NCBI GenBank assembly: GCA_963691705.1
Contig: OY829542.1
Location: 38,240,579-38,304,578, forward strand
Source of the DNA: Viola odorata
Lineage: Eukaryota > Streptophyta > Magnoliopsida > Malpighiales > Violaceae
Reading direction: 5' to 3'
DNA: 64,000 nt
In this document: in pieces, positions 32,095-43,514 of the stretch
Layout: each line of letters begins with the position of its first letter
Numbering within the stretch: the stretch's first letter is position 1
Translations under genes and position numbers: made by a program
Notes under the pieces: model-generated
What the model was told of the DNA's origin: nothing
What the model saw: the letters and a program-made list of their open reading frames with translations, nothing else
The model's database searches: none

Positions 32095-32916
32095 ATTTGC
32101 TTGAGTTTTCCTAAATTTTTGAATATTGGCAATTGTTCAAGATCGAAGTGAAATCTATGGTTGAAAACCTCTAATCTTGTGTCGTTTATGATTTTCTTGA
32201 GTTTTTTGAACTTTTGGTGAAGAAATTAAGCCATTTGAACAACAAATTTGAGAATTACCATATTTCCAGAATTTGGTGTTCTTGGTGTTCTTGAACATCT
32301 TCATATCTGTCCAATTATTTGAACCCGCCCAGAAAATTATGAAATTTGGTGTCAACAAACTTCATCTTGTGTGTAGAAATATTTTTTCTTGAGTCGCCCG
32401 GAAATTTTGTGGAATTCTTATACATTTTGGCCAAAATAGAAAGTTGCGCAGTTTTCCTCCGAGAAAAGTGTAGCTTCTGTTGTTGGTCTATTTACAGTGT
32501 GTTCCAGCCATAATTTTCCTTTCTATTCTTCATGAAAGTTGTAGCTCTATACCTTAGGAATATCCCTAATTAATTTCGTGTTTTTTATCCTTCTTTTTCT
32601 ATTTGTTTTTAAGTGTCGAAGCTACAAGTCTGTCCAAGAATAATTCCATCCAACATAGCTTTTTCATTATATGTCAACCAAATTTCCTTCTTCTTTCTTG
32701 GTTGTAATTGTTGTGCTAAGTCTCATAATTGTGTGCTCTTCTTGTTAAGTCTTGTGGTTGTTATTTAAGATGAAAGGGTTGATAAATAGTAAGCTTACGA
32801 ATTGAGATTTTTGTGAGAGCAATTTTGAGAGAGAGCTAAATACGAGAGATATACGTGAGGGAGTGCTTGTTCCACTAACACCTATGGATATCTAGCTTGT
32901 TAATTTTGCAGGCATA
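32095..32916 (+). promoter_or_regulatory. Leader of element B
   Basis: T-rich non-coding leader. At its end lie ATACGTGAGGGAGTGCT (about 32848-32864), a CTAAC branch-point-like site (about 32875) and TTAATTTTGCAG ending at 32911, five bases before the ATG at 32917. It has the same arrangement as in A, E, F and H. Confidence 0.55.
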
Positions 32917-34815
32917 ATGTTACAAGAGTGTGATAGTGAATGGGATAACTAAGAAGTGTGTGATGATGAGGGTAGCTACCAAGACGGTGGTGGTGATGGA
33001 TATGAATCCTATGGTGAGGCCAGCCACCACCCCAATGATGATGATGACTACCAACCATCTAGTGTTGAAGATAATGGTTTCTATGGTGTCGCTAGGAACC
33101 ATTCCAATGATCATGATGGTTACCAACCATCTAGTGTTGATGATTAAGGCTCCTATGGTGACGATACCAACCATTCCAATGAAAATGATGGCTACCAACC
33201 ATCTAGTGTTGAGGATTATAGTTCCTATGGTGTTACTAGCAACCATTCCAATAGTGATAAGCGCTCATCTTATGCGTGTGCGTGTGATGATTACAATTTT
33301 CATGGTAATTGAGCATATGAATCTTATGGCGAAGATGACTACGGACATAGTATTGATGGTACGGACGAATACCAAGATTAAGATGACGAAGGTTGTAGTG
33401 GGTATGAAGATTACGAAGAGCGTGAAACCCCTCATGCCTCAAGCTATGGCCTAGGTTCCGACTCCAATCAAAGCCTTGGCCATGGCCCCAATTCTAGAAG
33501 ACCCATCCTCCACACAAGTACGCAAGTCCGACACAATCATGATAGAACCCAAGGCCGAGCACTTAAGCCTTCTTCTCCTCACTCAAGCTATGGCCTCGGT
33601 TCCTCAAGATAAAGCCTTGGCCATGACCCCTCTACTAGTGCTCCGTCTTACCCTTCTTATCACAGGGCTACTCCAAGGCACCATCAACCATTCCAACGCC
33701 GCCAAAGAAACCAAAAGTCTTCTTCCCCAACTCCTTTTGAGCATAACCCATGCTTGGAACACCACGCACCAACACAAGAGGAGTTAAAGGCCATGTTCCA
33801 AGTGTGGTGGCTTGCGCAAGGCAAGTTGGTTGATGATCTTCCAACTTTCATTAAACTTAACGATGTCCATGCAGACGGGAATATGAGTAGAGAGATATGG
33901 AAGGAGAGTGTGCTTAATAAGTGTGTTGAGAATGATATGGTTGAGCACCCTATTAGTGAGATAAGTAGAGAGACAATTGAGGGTGAGTGTACCCAAACAC
34001 TTGGGAAAGAGTTGGATGAGTGTAGCCAAACACTTAGGAGTGAGTTGGGTGAGAGCCACCAAACACTTGGGAATGAGTCGGGTGAGTGCCACCAAAGACT
34101 CGGGAGTGAATCGGGTAAACACGTGGGACTAGATCTGTTTGACATTTTTATCAACCCGTTGTTTAAATTTGGGAGGGTTACATTGGGGAGTGAAAAGAGT
34201 AAGCGTGCCATTGAGAGTGGATGTAACCTTGGAAATGAATCGGGTGATCACATTGAGCTTAATATCTTTGAAGGTTTTGACAACCTTTTGTTTGAACTTG
34301 AAGATAGTAATTGGGAGAATGAAATGAGTTGGAAAAAGGATAGAGAGAATATCTTGTATTCTAACATGGATGATCCCTTCTTTTCTATGTTTGATTCTCC
34401 TTTGTAGAAATTTCCTATAGGTTTGGTCAAGGAATTCGGTGCTTATGAGGATCCTTTCCTTTACTACATTCCTAGCCAACATGATGCATTTCTAGTGATG
34501 TGCTCATTGCAAGGAATGTTGAGTTATGTGCGCCCAAGCTAGGACCATAAATTTAACGTAATGGATTCGAGGACGAATCCTTTCGAAGGGAAAGGTGATG
34601 ATGCGATCACACATGGCTTCATTTCGGTGATGAATGAGCACACATTTGGAGGCCGAGAGATATGCCTAGAGTCACCAAAAGTAGGTGAGATTCGTTCCAA
34701 CCCGAGGCCACCCGCGTTGCCGAGCTTTCCTCTCGAAGTGGCAGAACTAACCATGAAGAGTGCACTTGGCGGCATACCGCTAGACACTAGCGGCATACCG
34801 CCACAAATTGGCTGA
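32917..34815 (+). pseudogene. Asp/Tyr/Ser-rich single-frame ORF of element B
   Basis: One frame runs from the ATG at 32917 to 34815 (633 codons, the last 216 bp inside the 3' LTR) with no frameshift but about seven stops, the first TAA at codon 12 (32950). I do not recognise the protein. The N-terminal part has three 24-residue units (72-bp period, YQPSSVED at 33049, 33121, 33193) rich in Asp, Tyr and Ser. Two Gly/Ser-rich segments repeat SSYGLGS and SLGH. A helical segment follows (EELKAMFQVWWLAQGKLVDD), then four exact 11-residue units of 33 bp (33985-34116, TLGxExxEC pattern). The end carries MDSRTNPFEGKGDD at the polypurine tract. At least one stop is a C-to-T change relative to its repeat partner (CAA to TAA near 33610). 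The function is unknown. Confidence 0.7.
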
Positions 34816-35291
34816 TTTTTAATTAATTGGAACGAAGCTAGCGGTATACCATTAGGCTCTTAACGGTATACCGCCAGAGATATTTTTTTGGCTTCCGAGA
34901 AGAGTGTTTTCAAGGCCTTTTGTACTTAGTATAAATAGCTTTCTTCTTCATTTTTATTCCTTAGTTTTTGATGAGTGTTTATTGCTTGAGTTAGAGAGTA
35001 CTCCTTCCTCTGAACACCTTAATATCTTCTTGTAAGGATCAAGCTTAGGAGGCTCCTTGATTCATTGCAAGTAAAAAACCTCTTACCTTCTATGTTTAAT
35101 TACTTGTTCTTGTTTACAATTGAATAGAACTTTGGGATTATGACGTTTATTGGATATTATGGATTCCCATTGGTGGATGATTGATTATAATGTGATTTGA
35201 ATGCTTGCCTATTGATTGATCAATTCCATTGTAACTCAAGCTAGATCTATTGACACGATCCGACTCATTAAAAGGAGGCCGGATCGCATCA
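34599..35291 (+). mobile_element. 3' LTR of element B
   Basis: 693 bp, TGATGCGATCAC to GGATCGCATCA, after the tract CGAAGGGAAAGG (34584-34595). AGTATAAATAG lies near 34930. It lacks about 145 bp present in the 5' LTR near 31885-32025. CGGTATACCG-type palindromes occur in U3. Confidence 0.9.
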
Positions 35292-36530
35292 CCAGATATT
35301 AAATCAATCTTAGAAAATATTCTACTACCACTCAATTCATGAAGCATATCATCTAAATGAGGGATGGGATGGTGATACTTTACAGTGATTTTTATTGACA
35401 GCTCGACAGTCAATACACATGCACCAAGATCCATCCTTCTTTGGCACCAAGATGACTAGGACCGCATAAGGGGATAAACTTTCACGCACATAACCTCTGC
35501 TCAGTAGCTCACCTACTTACCTTTGCAACTCTTTGGTCTCCTCAGTATTGCTTTTGTAGGCCGGACGGTTACAAATTGATGAACCAGGCACAAAGTCAAT
35601 TTGGTGCTCGATTCCTCTGATCGGTGGCAAGCCATCGGGCATTTCTTTAGGGAAAATGTCTTGAAATTCTTACAAAAGAGAAGAAATAGAAGGAGGGGTA
35701 GCATTAAAGGGGTTAGGGTTAGAAGCGTTTAGGCATAAAGGCCTAAAGTGAAGTAAAACCAGTGGGCGGCTTATGCCAAAACTAGATTTTTGTATACACA
35801 ATGCTTGTCTCACTTCTCTCCCTTTGGCATATACACTCAATTTATTTGGATGTTCCTCTCCTTTTGTATTATGAATGCCCTTTAACACATGCTTACTCTT
35901 TTCATACAGGTTGTTCTTCTCTTTTTCTCTCTTCCCATGCTCACTCTTTTCATGGGGGATGTTTTTATCTCTCTTTATTTTTAACACTCAAATCTCCCCT
36001 TTTTCTCTCAAGATTGGTAGTAATTTCAAACTCGGCAAACGCCTTCACTAGCCATTGTTGGTCATCATAAACCTGCGTTGGCGTTAAAGGAACAAGGGTG
36101 AATTTGCGGCCATCTTTCATCACTTTATACTTATTGCTCCTGCCTTCATGGTCAGCATGTCTATCCTACTGCCATGGCCTACCAAGTAAGAGATGACTTG
36201 ATTGTATAGGGGCAACATCGCAAAGGACTTCATCTATACAGTTGCCAATGAAAAATGCGACTAGGGCTTGCTTTGTTACTTTCACTACTCCGCCGTCGGT
36301 CATCCATTGAAGCACATAAGGTTTTAGATGTGGTAGGACAGAAAGGACTAGTTTGTGCATTAGTAAGGTACTAGCACAGTTGGTGTAGATGTCGTTGTCA
36401 ATGATTAATGAACACAACCTCTTCGCCACCAAACAACGGGTATGGAAGACATTTTCCCGCTGCTCACGGTCGCTCTCTTCCGCCCGGCTTTGTGCACTAA
36501 GGTTGTGCCTGATGATAAGTGTTCTAGGAC
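35292..36530 (-). pseudogene. Protease, linker and RT fingers of element C
   Basis: On the minus strand, protease remnants at 36432-36060 include SLIIDNDIYTNCASTLL (Gly of the active site changed) and LLLGRPWQ. The linker (35987-35700) has CATGCTCACTCTTTTCATG repeats, the reverse complement of those in G and H, coding HEKSEHGK. RT starts near 35690 with FPKEMPDGLPPI and GIEHQIDFVPGSS, then [11 protein letters not shown], and ends at SKIDLI beside element B. Several stops and frameshifts are present. Confidence 0.85.
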
Positions 36531-36985
36531 CCTAGGGTTCCTGAGGCAACCGCGTATAAGGAGCTAGGAGCTTAGGCTCCTTGACGGATCGCACACTAGG
36601 CGCTGAGCGCGCGCACACCGCAGCGCAGGTTAGGGTTTCGTGCGATGGTTGATAACTAGGGTTTTGCCTCGGGCTTCTTGGGTTCGGCTATGGGATAAGG
36701 GTTAGCAACCTGCTTCCCTTTATCTCACCTAGCCAGAGCCTCACGTAGACCCCCATATTTATCCTCAGGCCGGGTCATACTCAACGTAAGAGGGGCCGGA
36801 ACGCCTTCATAGTTACGGTGACCACTCGACACTCATCCACCATTGGCTTCGGTACTAGCTCATCTTTCATCTGAGACCTTGTCTATCCATCCGTCCATAT
36901 CAATGAACTTCATATTAAGTCTTTTGAGGAAGTTGATCAAGTCTCGTGTATCTCGGAAGTTCGAAACTTCGTCTATCATACCTGT
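36531..36985 (-). pseudogene. gag N-terminal remnant of element C
   Basis: From the ATG near 36980 a short gag-like N-terminus reads MIDEVSNFRDTRDLINFLKR with stops, then a Pro-rich stretch (YEGVPAPLTLSMTRPEDKYG). The conserved gag core and zinc knuckle seen in F and H are missing, so most of gag has been deleted between here and the protease. Confidence 0.6.
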
Positions 36986-37684
36986 ATTTTCTAAAATTCA
37001 CCACAAAAGTAAAACGTAAAATTCTACTGATCCTAGCACTCCCTCGTGTGTTTACTATCGTATTTAAGCTCTCTAATATTCTCACCAAATCACTCAACGT
37101 CTCTACCTTGTGCCTGCAAATGGTTAGTGACTCAAGATTTTCAAAGAAAAGCTTCCAAGGAAGATACACAATGACAACTCGGCTTCAAAATAAACTTGGA
37201 TGCTTAACAAGAGGTTAGTTGTAAGAACAATCAACTAAACACTTGTTAGGCTGGATTAAAAGACAGTAACAGGAGTCAAGGAAAGCTCAATGACATAAAA
37301 TTGACTCAAATAGCTCACAACTTGTGCGCTAAGTGCGATGATGCATGCAATTTTGTGCTACGTGCTAACTTTTGTGTCTTCTGTTTTTGAATTGGCAATA
37401 CTTTGAATTTTGTTGTATATGACTGAATCGAAATTTTTTGTATATGACCGAATTGAAAATTTTTTTAACAGAAACTTAAAGTACACAAACGTCTCAAGAA
37501 AAATGCACACAGGCTCACTTGAATTGCACATACAAGAGCTAAAACCCTAGCTCGACTTGTGGACACACAAGCACGCAAGGAGATTGGTAATGGAATGGAT
37601 TAGAACAAAAAACCAATCTCAATAATGAAAACAAATAAAAATAGTAAAGATAGTTGGGATATAGACCCAACCGTATGAATGCCT
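36986..37684 (-). promoter_or_regulatory. Leader of element C
   Basis: Minus-strand leader with ACACACGAGGGAGTGCTAGG (about 37058-37037) and an ATTTTAGAAAATACAG acceptor just before the gag ATG. A degenerate PBS, TAGCGAGGCTCAAGG, lies near 37697-37682, next to the 5' LTR. Confidence 0.55.
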
Positions 37685-37701
37685 TGAGCCTCGCTACTCG
37701 A

Positions 37702-38635
37702 TGATACTATCCTGTTAGCCAGGGATGCGTATGTCGTCATTTGGATCTAGTTCAAGGGTTTGGAATTGCGCGGAATGATTCTTGGCTCCCTTAGCCGAGC
37801 TTAGACCTGCTAATACACCTGGATTAGACAACCTAATTGAACTAAGTGAGGTTCTTGCTCGCTTCCTTAGACCTAGACTCACACCTAGGAGAATCAACCT
37901 AGGTGGCTCAAACAATAGTGCAATTTAGGATTTTACTTGCAACAACTTGATTATTGAGGGCTCGAGAGAAACAAGACAATACAGGAGAATCCACTCTTGT
38001 CACACAAGAATCCACTAACAGACACACAAGGTAAAAACCTCATTTTTTTTTATTAATCAACTCAAAACTGTTTAGCAATGGAGCCAAGCGGCTCCTTAAA
38101 TAATAAAATTCCTAAACCTAGTTGGCCGAACTAACAAGAGTCTTATTCGGGAATTACTTTATTCGTATTAAGGAAAGTAAATAATAATAATAATAATAAT
38201 AATAGAAATTCTAGGAAAATAAAATAGGAAATCATATAGCTGGGACAAGGTTCGGCCCGTGTCACCAAGTAACACTGTGTTGGGTGCGCGCTCTTGTCTG
38301 CGAGGTTGTCGGCATGGGCCATCTTGTAATCCATTCATGTGAATGAGTTGGAACCTGTTCCAAATGATATCTAACATCTAAACTACTAGGCCGAGATGGC
38401 TCGGACAGCATTGCCTGGTGCGTCCGTCGAGGCCATGATTAGCGTGACTAGTTTTGGGACCTTCTCACGCAGCACTACTTCTTCGATCAGCGTCTCCCAC
38501 TCAAGCTACTTATACAGAAGCTGAGTTAACCTCCCTTGTAACTCTTTTCCTTTGGCGCGATTCATGGGTCCTAGTGGTGGCAATGGCATGGCGGGGGCAC
38601 GGGCGGCCATATGCGATGGGCCTGGGACCGCATCA
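37702..38635 (-). mobile_element. 5' LTR of element C
   Basis: 934 bp; minus-strand start TGATGCGGTCCC at 38635, end GGATAGTATCA at 37702. The start-site hairpin GGAGCCGCTTGGCTCC is at 38080-38095 beside a TTATTTAAG promoter. An (AAT)n run at 38180-38204 is shorter in the 3' LTR. Confidence 0.9.
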
Positions 38636-38640
38636 CTCGG

Positions 38641-40445
38641 GGCCACGGTGAAGAAATGGATGAGAGAGTGCACCAGTCACACCATAATAGTTGCACTATA
38701 TGCACCAGCCACACCATGCACACCAGCCATAACATGCGCACCATCCGCCACACGTGCCCGTGCGTCATCCAGCGCACCATGCGGTATACCCTTCTCTAGC
38801 CAACTTGGGCCCGCGGGTGCAATTTCCCAAAGCACCTGTAGATAAGTACTTACAGAGGCAGTATGGTGATGGAGATGATGAGGAGTATGAGGCGTTTGAG
38901 GCCTACAACCGGGCTCGGCGCGGACGTGCCCAAAGGCCCGTAAGAGATGAATCGAGGCTAGACAACGACCTCAATAACATCAAGACAGTCATTCCTTTGT
39001 TCTTTAGCTGCAATGAGCCCAATGAATATCTTGAGTGGGAGGGCAACATCTAAAGAATATATGATTGCCACCACTTTTTGGAGGAGAAGAAAATTAAAGT
39101 GGCAACCATGGAATTCATGGAGTATGTCGTGAGTCGGTAGGAAAGAAAGGCAAGGGAGAGGCCAAGGAGAGGGTTAAGACCCGTGGCTAGTTGGGAGGAA
39201 ATGAAGCAATTGATGAGGGATCGGTTCATGCCTCACTCCTACTGGTGTGACTTGCGAAACAAGTTGCAAGGCGTGCGCCAATGGGGTAAGTCCGTGGGTG
39301 ACAACTATAACGAGCTTGAGTCACTCATTACCAAGACCAACACCCAAGAAGATGAAGGCACCACAATGGCTCGGTTTGTGAATGGCTTGAAAGCCAAGAT
39401 ACAATAAAAGTTGCTTCATGAGTTCACAAGCTTGAGGACATGCTTCAGTTTTCCCTAAAAGTGGAAAATCATGAGGCGTCCAAGCACAAGCCTTCATCAT
39501 CCAAATATTTTCCTGGCCGAGACATAAACACCCCCAAACCATACATCAAAACCTACCCAAGCCGATACACCAACCCAAACACCAACCCTTCGAAATACCA
39601 ATGGAAGGAGCCTTACTCAAAGGACTCCAAACCAGCACCTTCATATTCTTCATACACCAAAAATGGCCCATCTACTTCCTACGCTAAACCACCCTACACC
39701 AAAACACCTTACACACCTAACCTAAACCAACCAAGGAAATTATAAACTAATATTGAGTGTTTTAACTGCCATGGGAGGGGCCACATTGCAGCCAACTGCC
39801 CCAACCGATGTGTGATCATGATTCATGATTGTGTGTATAAATCCAAAAGTGAGGATGAAGAGGTTCCAAGTGGGGCCGAGAGTAAGGAAGAAAGGGAGGC
39901 CATAATTGAAGAGGAGATGGAGGTAAAAGTAGCTTTGGCCTTGTGTTTAGTTGTGAGGAGGTGCTTAAATGCTCAAACATAGGTGGAGGCCGAACTAAGT
40001 GAATAAAGAGAGAATTTGTTCCGTATAAGGTGCGAAGTGCAAGGGAAAATGGCTTCACTAATTGTTGATAATCAGAGTGTGGTGGATGCCGTAAGCCACC
40101 TCCTTGTACTCAAGCTAGGCTTGGCCACTTCCAAAGATCCCAAGTTGTATGCCCTTCATTGGTTCAATGATGAGGACGAGGTCAAGGTGAAAGAGCAAGT
40201 CTTGGTCACATTCAAGATTTGAGGAATATGAAGACTAAAGACTTTATGATTTGGTACGTATGGATGCAAGTCATATCCTTCTTGGCCGACCATGTAATTT
40301 GACCGATGAGCCATCCATGAGGGCTACACCAATCACTACAAACTTTCTCAACAAGGCCGCAAGTTCAACATTCCTCCTTTATCCCCATCTCAAGTCTATG
40401 AAGATCAAATGGCTATGGAAAAGGCTTCGACCGAGTTTCATGTGA
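38641..40445 (+). pseudogene. gag and protease of element E
   Basis: This continues the gag of 17369-17848 after the H and C insertions. A His/Thr/Met-rich stretch comes first, then DEEYEAFEAYNRARRGRAQR, PNEYLEWEGNI and the gag core SWEEMKQLMRDRFMPHSYW with TTMARFVNGLKAKIQ (39183-39407). The zinc knuckle CFNCHGRGHIAANC lies at about 39757-39800 and is complete. The protease region has SLIVDNQSVVDAVSHLLVLKLGL (40040-40120), with DNQ in place of the usual DSG, and HILLGRPCNLTDEP. There are many stops and frameshifts. The gag differs clearly from F and H, so E is a separate subfamily. Confidence 0.85.
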
Positions 40446-42060
40446 TGAGCCAATTGGCAAAAAAAGAGGGATTGAGTGGAGTAAAAAATGTGAGGATTGA
40501 AGGAGAGAAAAATGTGAGCGGGAGTGGAAAAACAAATCATGAAAAAAGTAAGCATGCTAGTGAGAGTAAGAGTGAATGAAAAGAGAGAGAATTGAAGAAG
40601 ATGAGTGTGTATTCTAAAGGGAGGGACTTAAAATTCGTGTTTCATGCGAATAAAGTTTGCCCTGTCTTGAAGTTTAAGGAATTTTATTTGCAAAGCAACA
40701 CCATTAAATCTTCTTCTCTACCCATTCCTCTTGTTTCTCTTTTACAAGATTTTAATGATGTTTTTTTTCCAATCAAGATGCAAAGTCGTCTTCCTCTTAT
40801 TCGTGGCATTGAGCATCGGATTGACTTGACTTGCTTATCGGTGCAACCCTGCTGAGACCAAGGAGCTCCAAAAGTAAGTATATGAGCTCCTTGGCAAGGG
40901 CTACATCTGTAAGAGCATGTCTCTATGCGTCATGCCGGTCATCCTCATGCCAAAGAAGGGTGGTACTTGGAGGATGTGTGTGGATTATCGGCCCATCAAC
41001 AAGATAACCATGAGGTATCGGCACCCTATTCCTCGTCTTGATTACATGCTAGATGAATTGAGTGGGAGCTAAATCTATTCAAAGATAGACTTGATGAGCG
41101 ACTACCACCAAATTCACATGCAAGAAGGTGACGAGTAGAAGACATCCTTCAAGACCAAACATGGCCTCTAGAAATATATGGTAATGCCCTCTGGCCTTTC
41201 TAATGCACCTAGCACTTTTATGTGCTTAATGAACCATGTCTTGTGTGAGTTTATTGACGTGTTTGTGGTGGTTTACTTTGATGATATTCTTGTCTATATT
41301 AAGTCACTTGAAGAGAATCTTGATCACTTGCACACCATATTCCTCACACTTAGAGCATATAGGTTTTTTGCTAAACTAACCAAGTGCGAATTTGCTCTAG
41401 ATAGTGTGCAAGTGGATGAGGAGAAAGTGAAGGCAATTAAGGAGTTGCAGAGGCCTACAAATGTAAGCAAAATTAGGTCCTTCCAATGCCTAGCTAAATT
41501 TTATCGAAGGTTCATCCCGAACTTCTCAACCATTGTCGCGCCCCTCAATGAATTGACCAAGAAGCAAGTAGGCTTTGTTTGGGGAGAAAGGCAAGAGGAA
41601 GACTTCTAAGAACTCAAGAAGCGCTTGATTCAAAGTCTCATTCTTTCCCTTCCGGCTTTGCTAAGGCCTTTGAGCTTGAGTGTAATGTGTGTGGAGTTGG
41701 GATTGACGCCATGTTGACACAAGAGGCTACCCCATTGCCTATTTTAGCGAGAAGCTAAATGGATCCCAACTCAAATGCTCCATATATGACCAAGAGCTCT
41801 ATGTTGTAGTAAGGGCCTTAATGGTGTGGGAACACTACTTGTTGCCAAGCTAGTTTGTCATCCACATGGATCATTTGAGCTTGAAGTTTCTCCAAGGACA
41901 AGCGAAGCTCAACAAGAGGCACGCCAAATGGATAGAGTTCATTTAATCCTTTCCATACACCATCAAATATAAAATGTGCCAAGATAATGTTGTGGTTGTC
42001 ACCCTCTTTAGAAGGTATGTACTCATGTCCATGTTTGATGCTAAGATTTTAGGTTTGCAC
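40446..42060 (+). pseudogene. RT and RNase H of element E
   Basis: The linker carries a CATGAAAAAAGTAAGCATG repeat (40538-40556). RT starts near 40592 (DFNDVFFPIKMQSRLPLI, GIEHRIDL) and contains [14 protein letters not shown] and [12 protein letters not shown] (about 41265-41305). A short in-frame deletion removes the FLGFxVS segment before [14 protein letters not shown]. RNase H remains as scattered frames ([12 protein letters not shown] near 41875, [10 protein letters not shown] near 41910). At least six frame changes. Confidence 0.85.
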
Positions 42061-43514
42061 ATTTAGTAGGTCTTTTTTAGCATGATGATGATTTTCTTGA
42101 TGTTTACAAGGCATGGGAAAATGGACCTTATGTGCACTTTATAAAGCATGATGGTTTCTTGTTTAAACATCATAGGCTTTGCATTCCTAAATCTAGCATT
42201 AGGAAATTACTTATGTTAGAAGTGCATGATGGTGGTTTGTGGAGCCATTTTGGTATTGACAAAACCTTGCATGCGTTGAAAAATCATTTCTTTTGGCCAA
42301 AAATGAAAATTAATATAGCTAGGGTAATTGAAAGATGTTTGACATGTAAAACGGCTAAGTCAAAATTGATTCATCATTCTACTTACATGTCATTACCCGT
42401 AGCGAATCATCAATGGATTTTGTGCTAGGATTGCCTAGGTCTAGAAATAGCAAAGATTCATTTTTGGTTGTTGTAGACCGTTTCTCTAAGATGGCTCATT
42501 TCATTCCTTGTGCTAAAACTCATGATGTTATTTACATTGCTCAGTTGTTTTTCCAAAATATAGTGCGTTTGCATGGCATACTTAGGAGCATTGTAAGTGA
42601 TCATGACACAAAATCTTTGAGTCATTTTTAGCGCACATTGTGGGCGAAACTAGGCATTAGGCTCCTCTTATCTACCATGTGTCATCCTCAAACGGATGGG
42701 CAAACCGAGGTGGTGAATAGGAGCCTAATGTCTTTGGTTCGGGCCATTATTGCTAAAAAGGGGAATCAAAGAGAAGAGAACCTTACTTTTATTTAATTTG
42801 CATACAATCATGCTAAGCATTCTACTACTTCATTTTCTCCTTTTGAAATGGTCTACGGGTTCCCATCCCTAAACCCTCTTGACCTCTTACCTTTGCCATT
42901 GAGTGTGCTCAAGTGTGTAGATAGAGAAACCAAGGCAGCCACAGTGCACAAGGTGCATGATCAAGTCCGAGACAAGATTGAGAAAGCCAATGCCAAGTTG
43001 GCCGAGAAGCACAATAATGGCAAGGTCCTCGTGACATTTGCACCCGGACAATGGGTTTGGCTTCATTGGCGCAAGGATAGATTTTCTTGCCAAAGGAAGG
43101 GGAAGTTGAGCCCTAAGGGCGATGGGCCATTTGAGATTCTTCAAAGAATCAATGATAATGCTTATGTCTTGGACCTACCTTCGAAGTATGGGTCCATTAG
43201 CCATTCCTTCAATGTTAATGACTTGACTTTATTCCATGTAGGAGATGAAGGATTGAAGGCTATGGACTCGAGGAAGAATCCTTTCGAAGGGAGAGGTGAT
43301 GATGTGATCCAAGGAGCCCTTAACAGACTCGTGACTCAAGCCATGGAACGAAGGATGGCATTGTCGGTCAAGTGAGCCCTATCCAAGGAAGACCATAATG
43401 TGGACCCGCAAGACTATGGCGCGACCTTCAAAATGGCCATCGTGCACCATGGGTTCGACGGGACACACGCAACGAGCCATGACGCGCTAGCCGTAGCCCA
43501 TCACACGGAATGGG
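42061..43514 (+). pseudogene. Integrase of element E and start of its 3' LTR
   Basis: The zinc domain is present at 42132-42428 ([27 protein letters not shown]). A small deletion in the core ([10 protein letters not shown]) removes the first Asp context. [13 protein letters not shown] has the second Asp and is followed by a TAG in place of the usual Trp codon near 42628. The Glu is in QTEVVNRSLMSL. The C-terminal domain (42848-43375) has PGQWVWLHWRKDRF and LSPKGDGPFEIL and ends in MDSRKNPFEGRGDD. The 3' LTR starts TGATGTGATCC at 43300 after CGAAGGGAGAGG, and is cut at 43514 by Athila J (left duplication ATGGG, 43510-43514). Confidence 0.88.

Larger units (their letters stand above)
31241..35291 (+). 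mobile_element. Non-autonomous chromovirus-like element B
   Basis: Element B has a 5' LTR (31241-32078), PBS, leader, one long ORF frame (32917-34815) and a 3' LTR (34599-35291). It sits in the RT gene of C with duplications CCAAA (31236-31240) and CCAGA (35292-35296). It encodes no gag, protease, RT or integrase motif. Its LTRs resemble that of element L, a candidate autonomous partner. Confidence 0.9.
28028..38635 (-). mobile_element. Chromovirus-like element C
   Basis: A complete minus-strand element with 3' LTR 28028-28988, pol 28989-31235 and 35292-36000, protease, gag remnant, leader, and 5' LTR 37702-38635. Perfect CTCGG duplications lie at 28023-28027 and 38636-38640. Element B is inserted in RT. 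Without B it is about 6.55 kb. The gag core is deleted, the RNase H has lost two catalytic residues and the integrase Glu codon is a stop, so it is dead. Confidence 0.92.
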
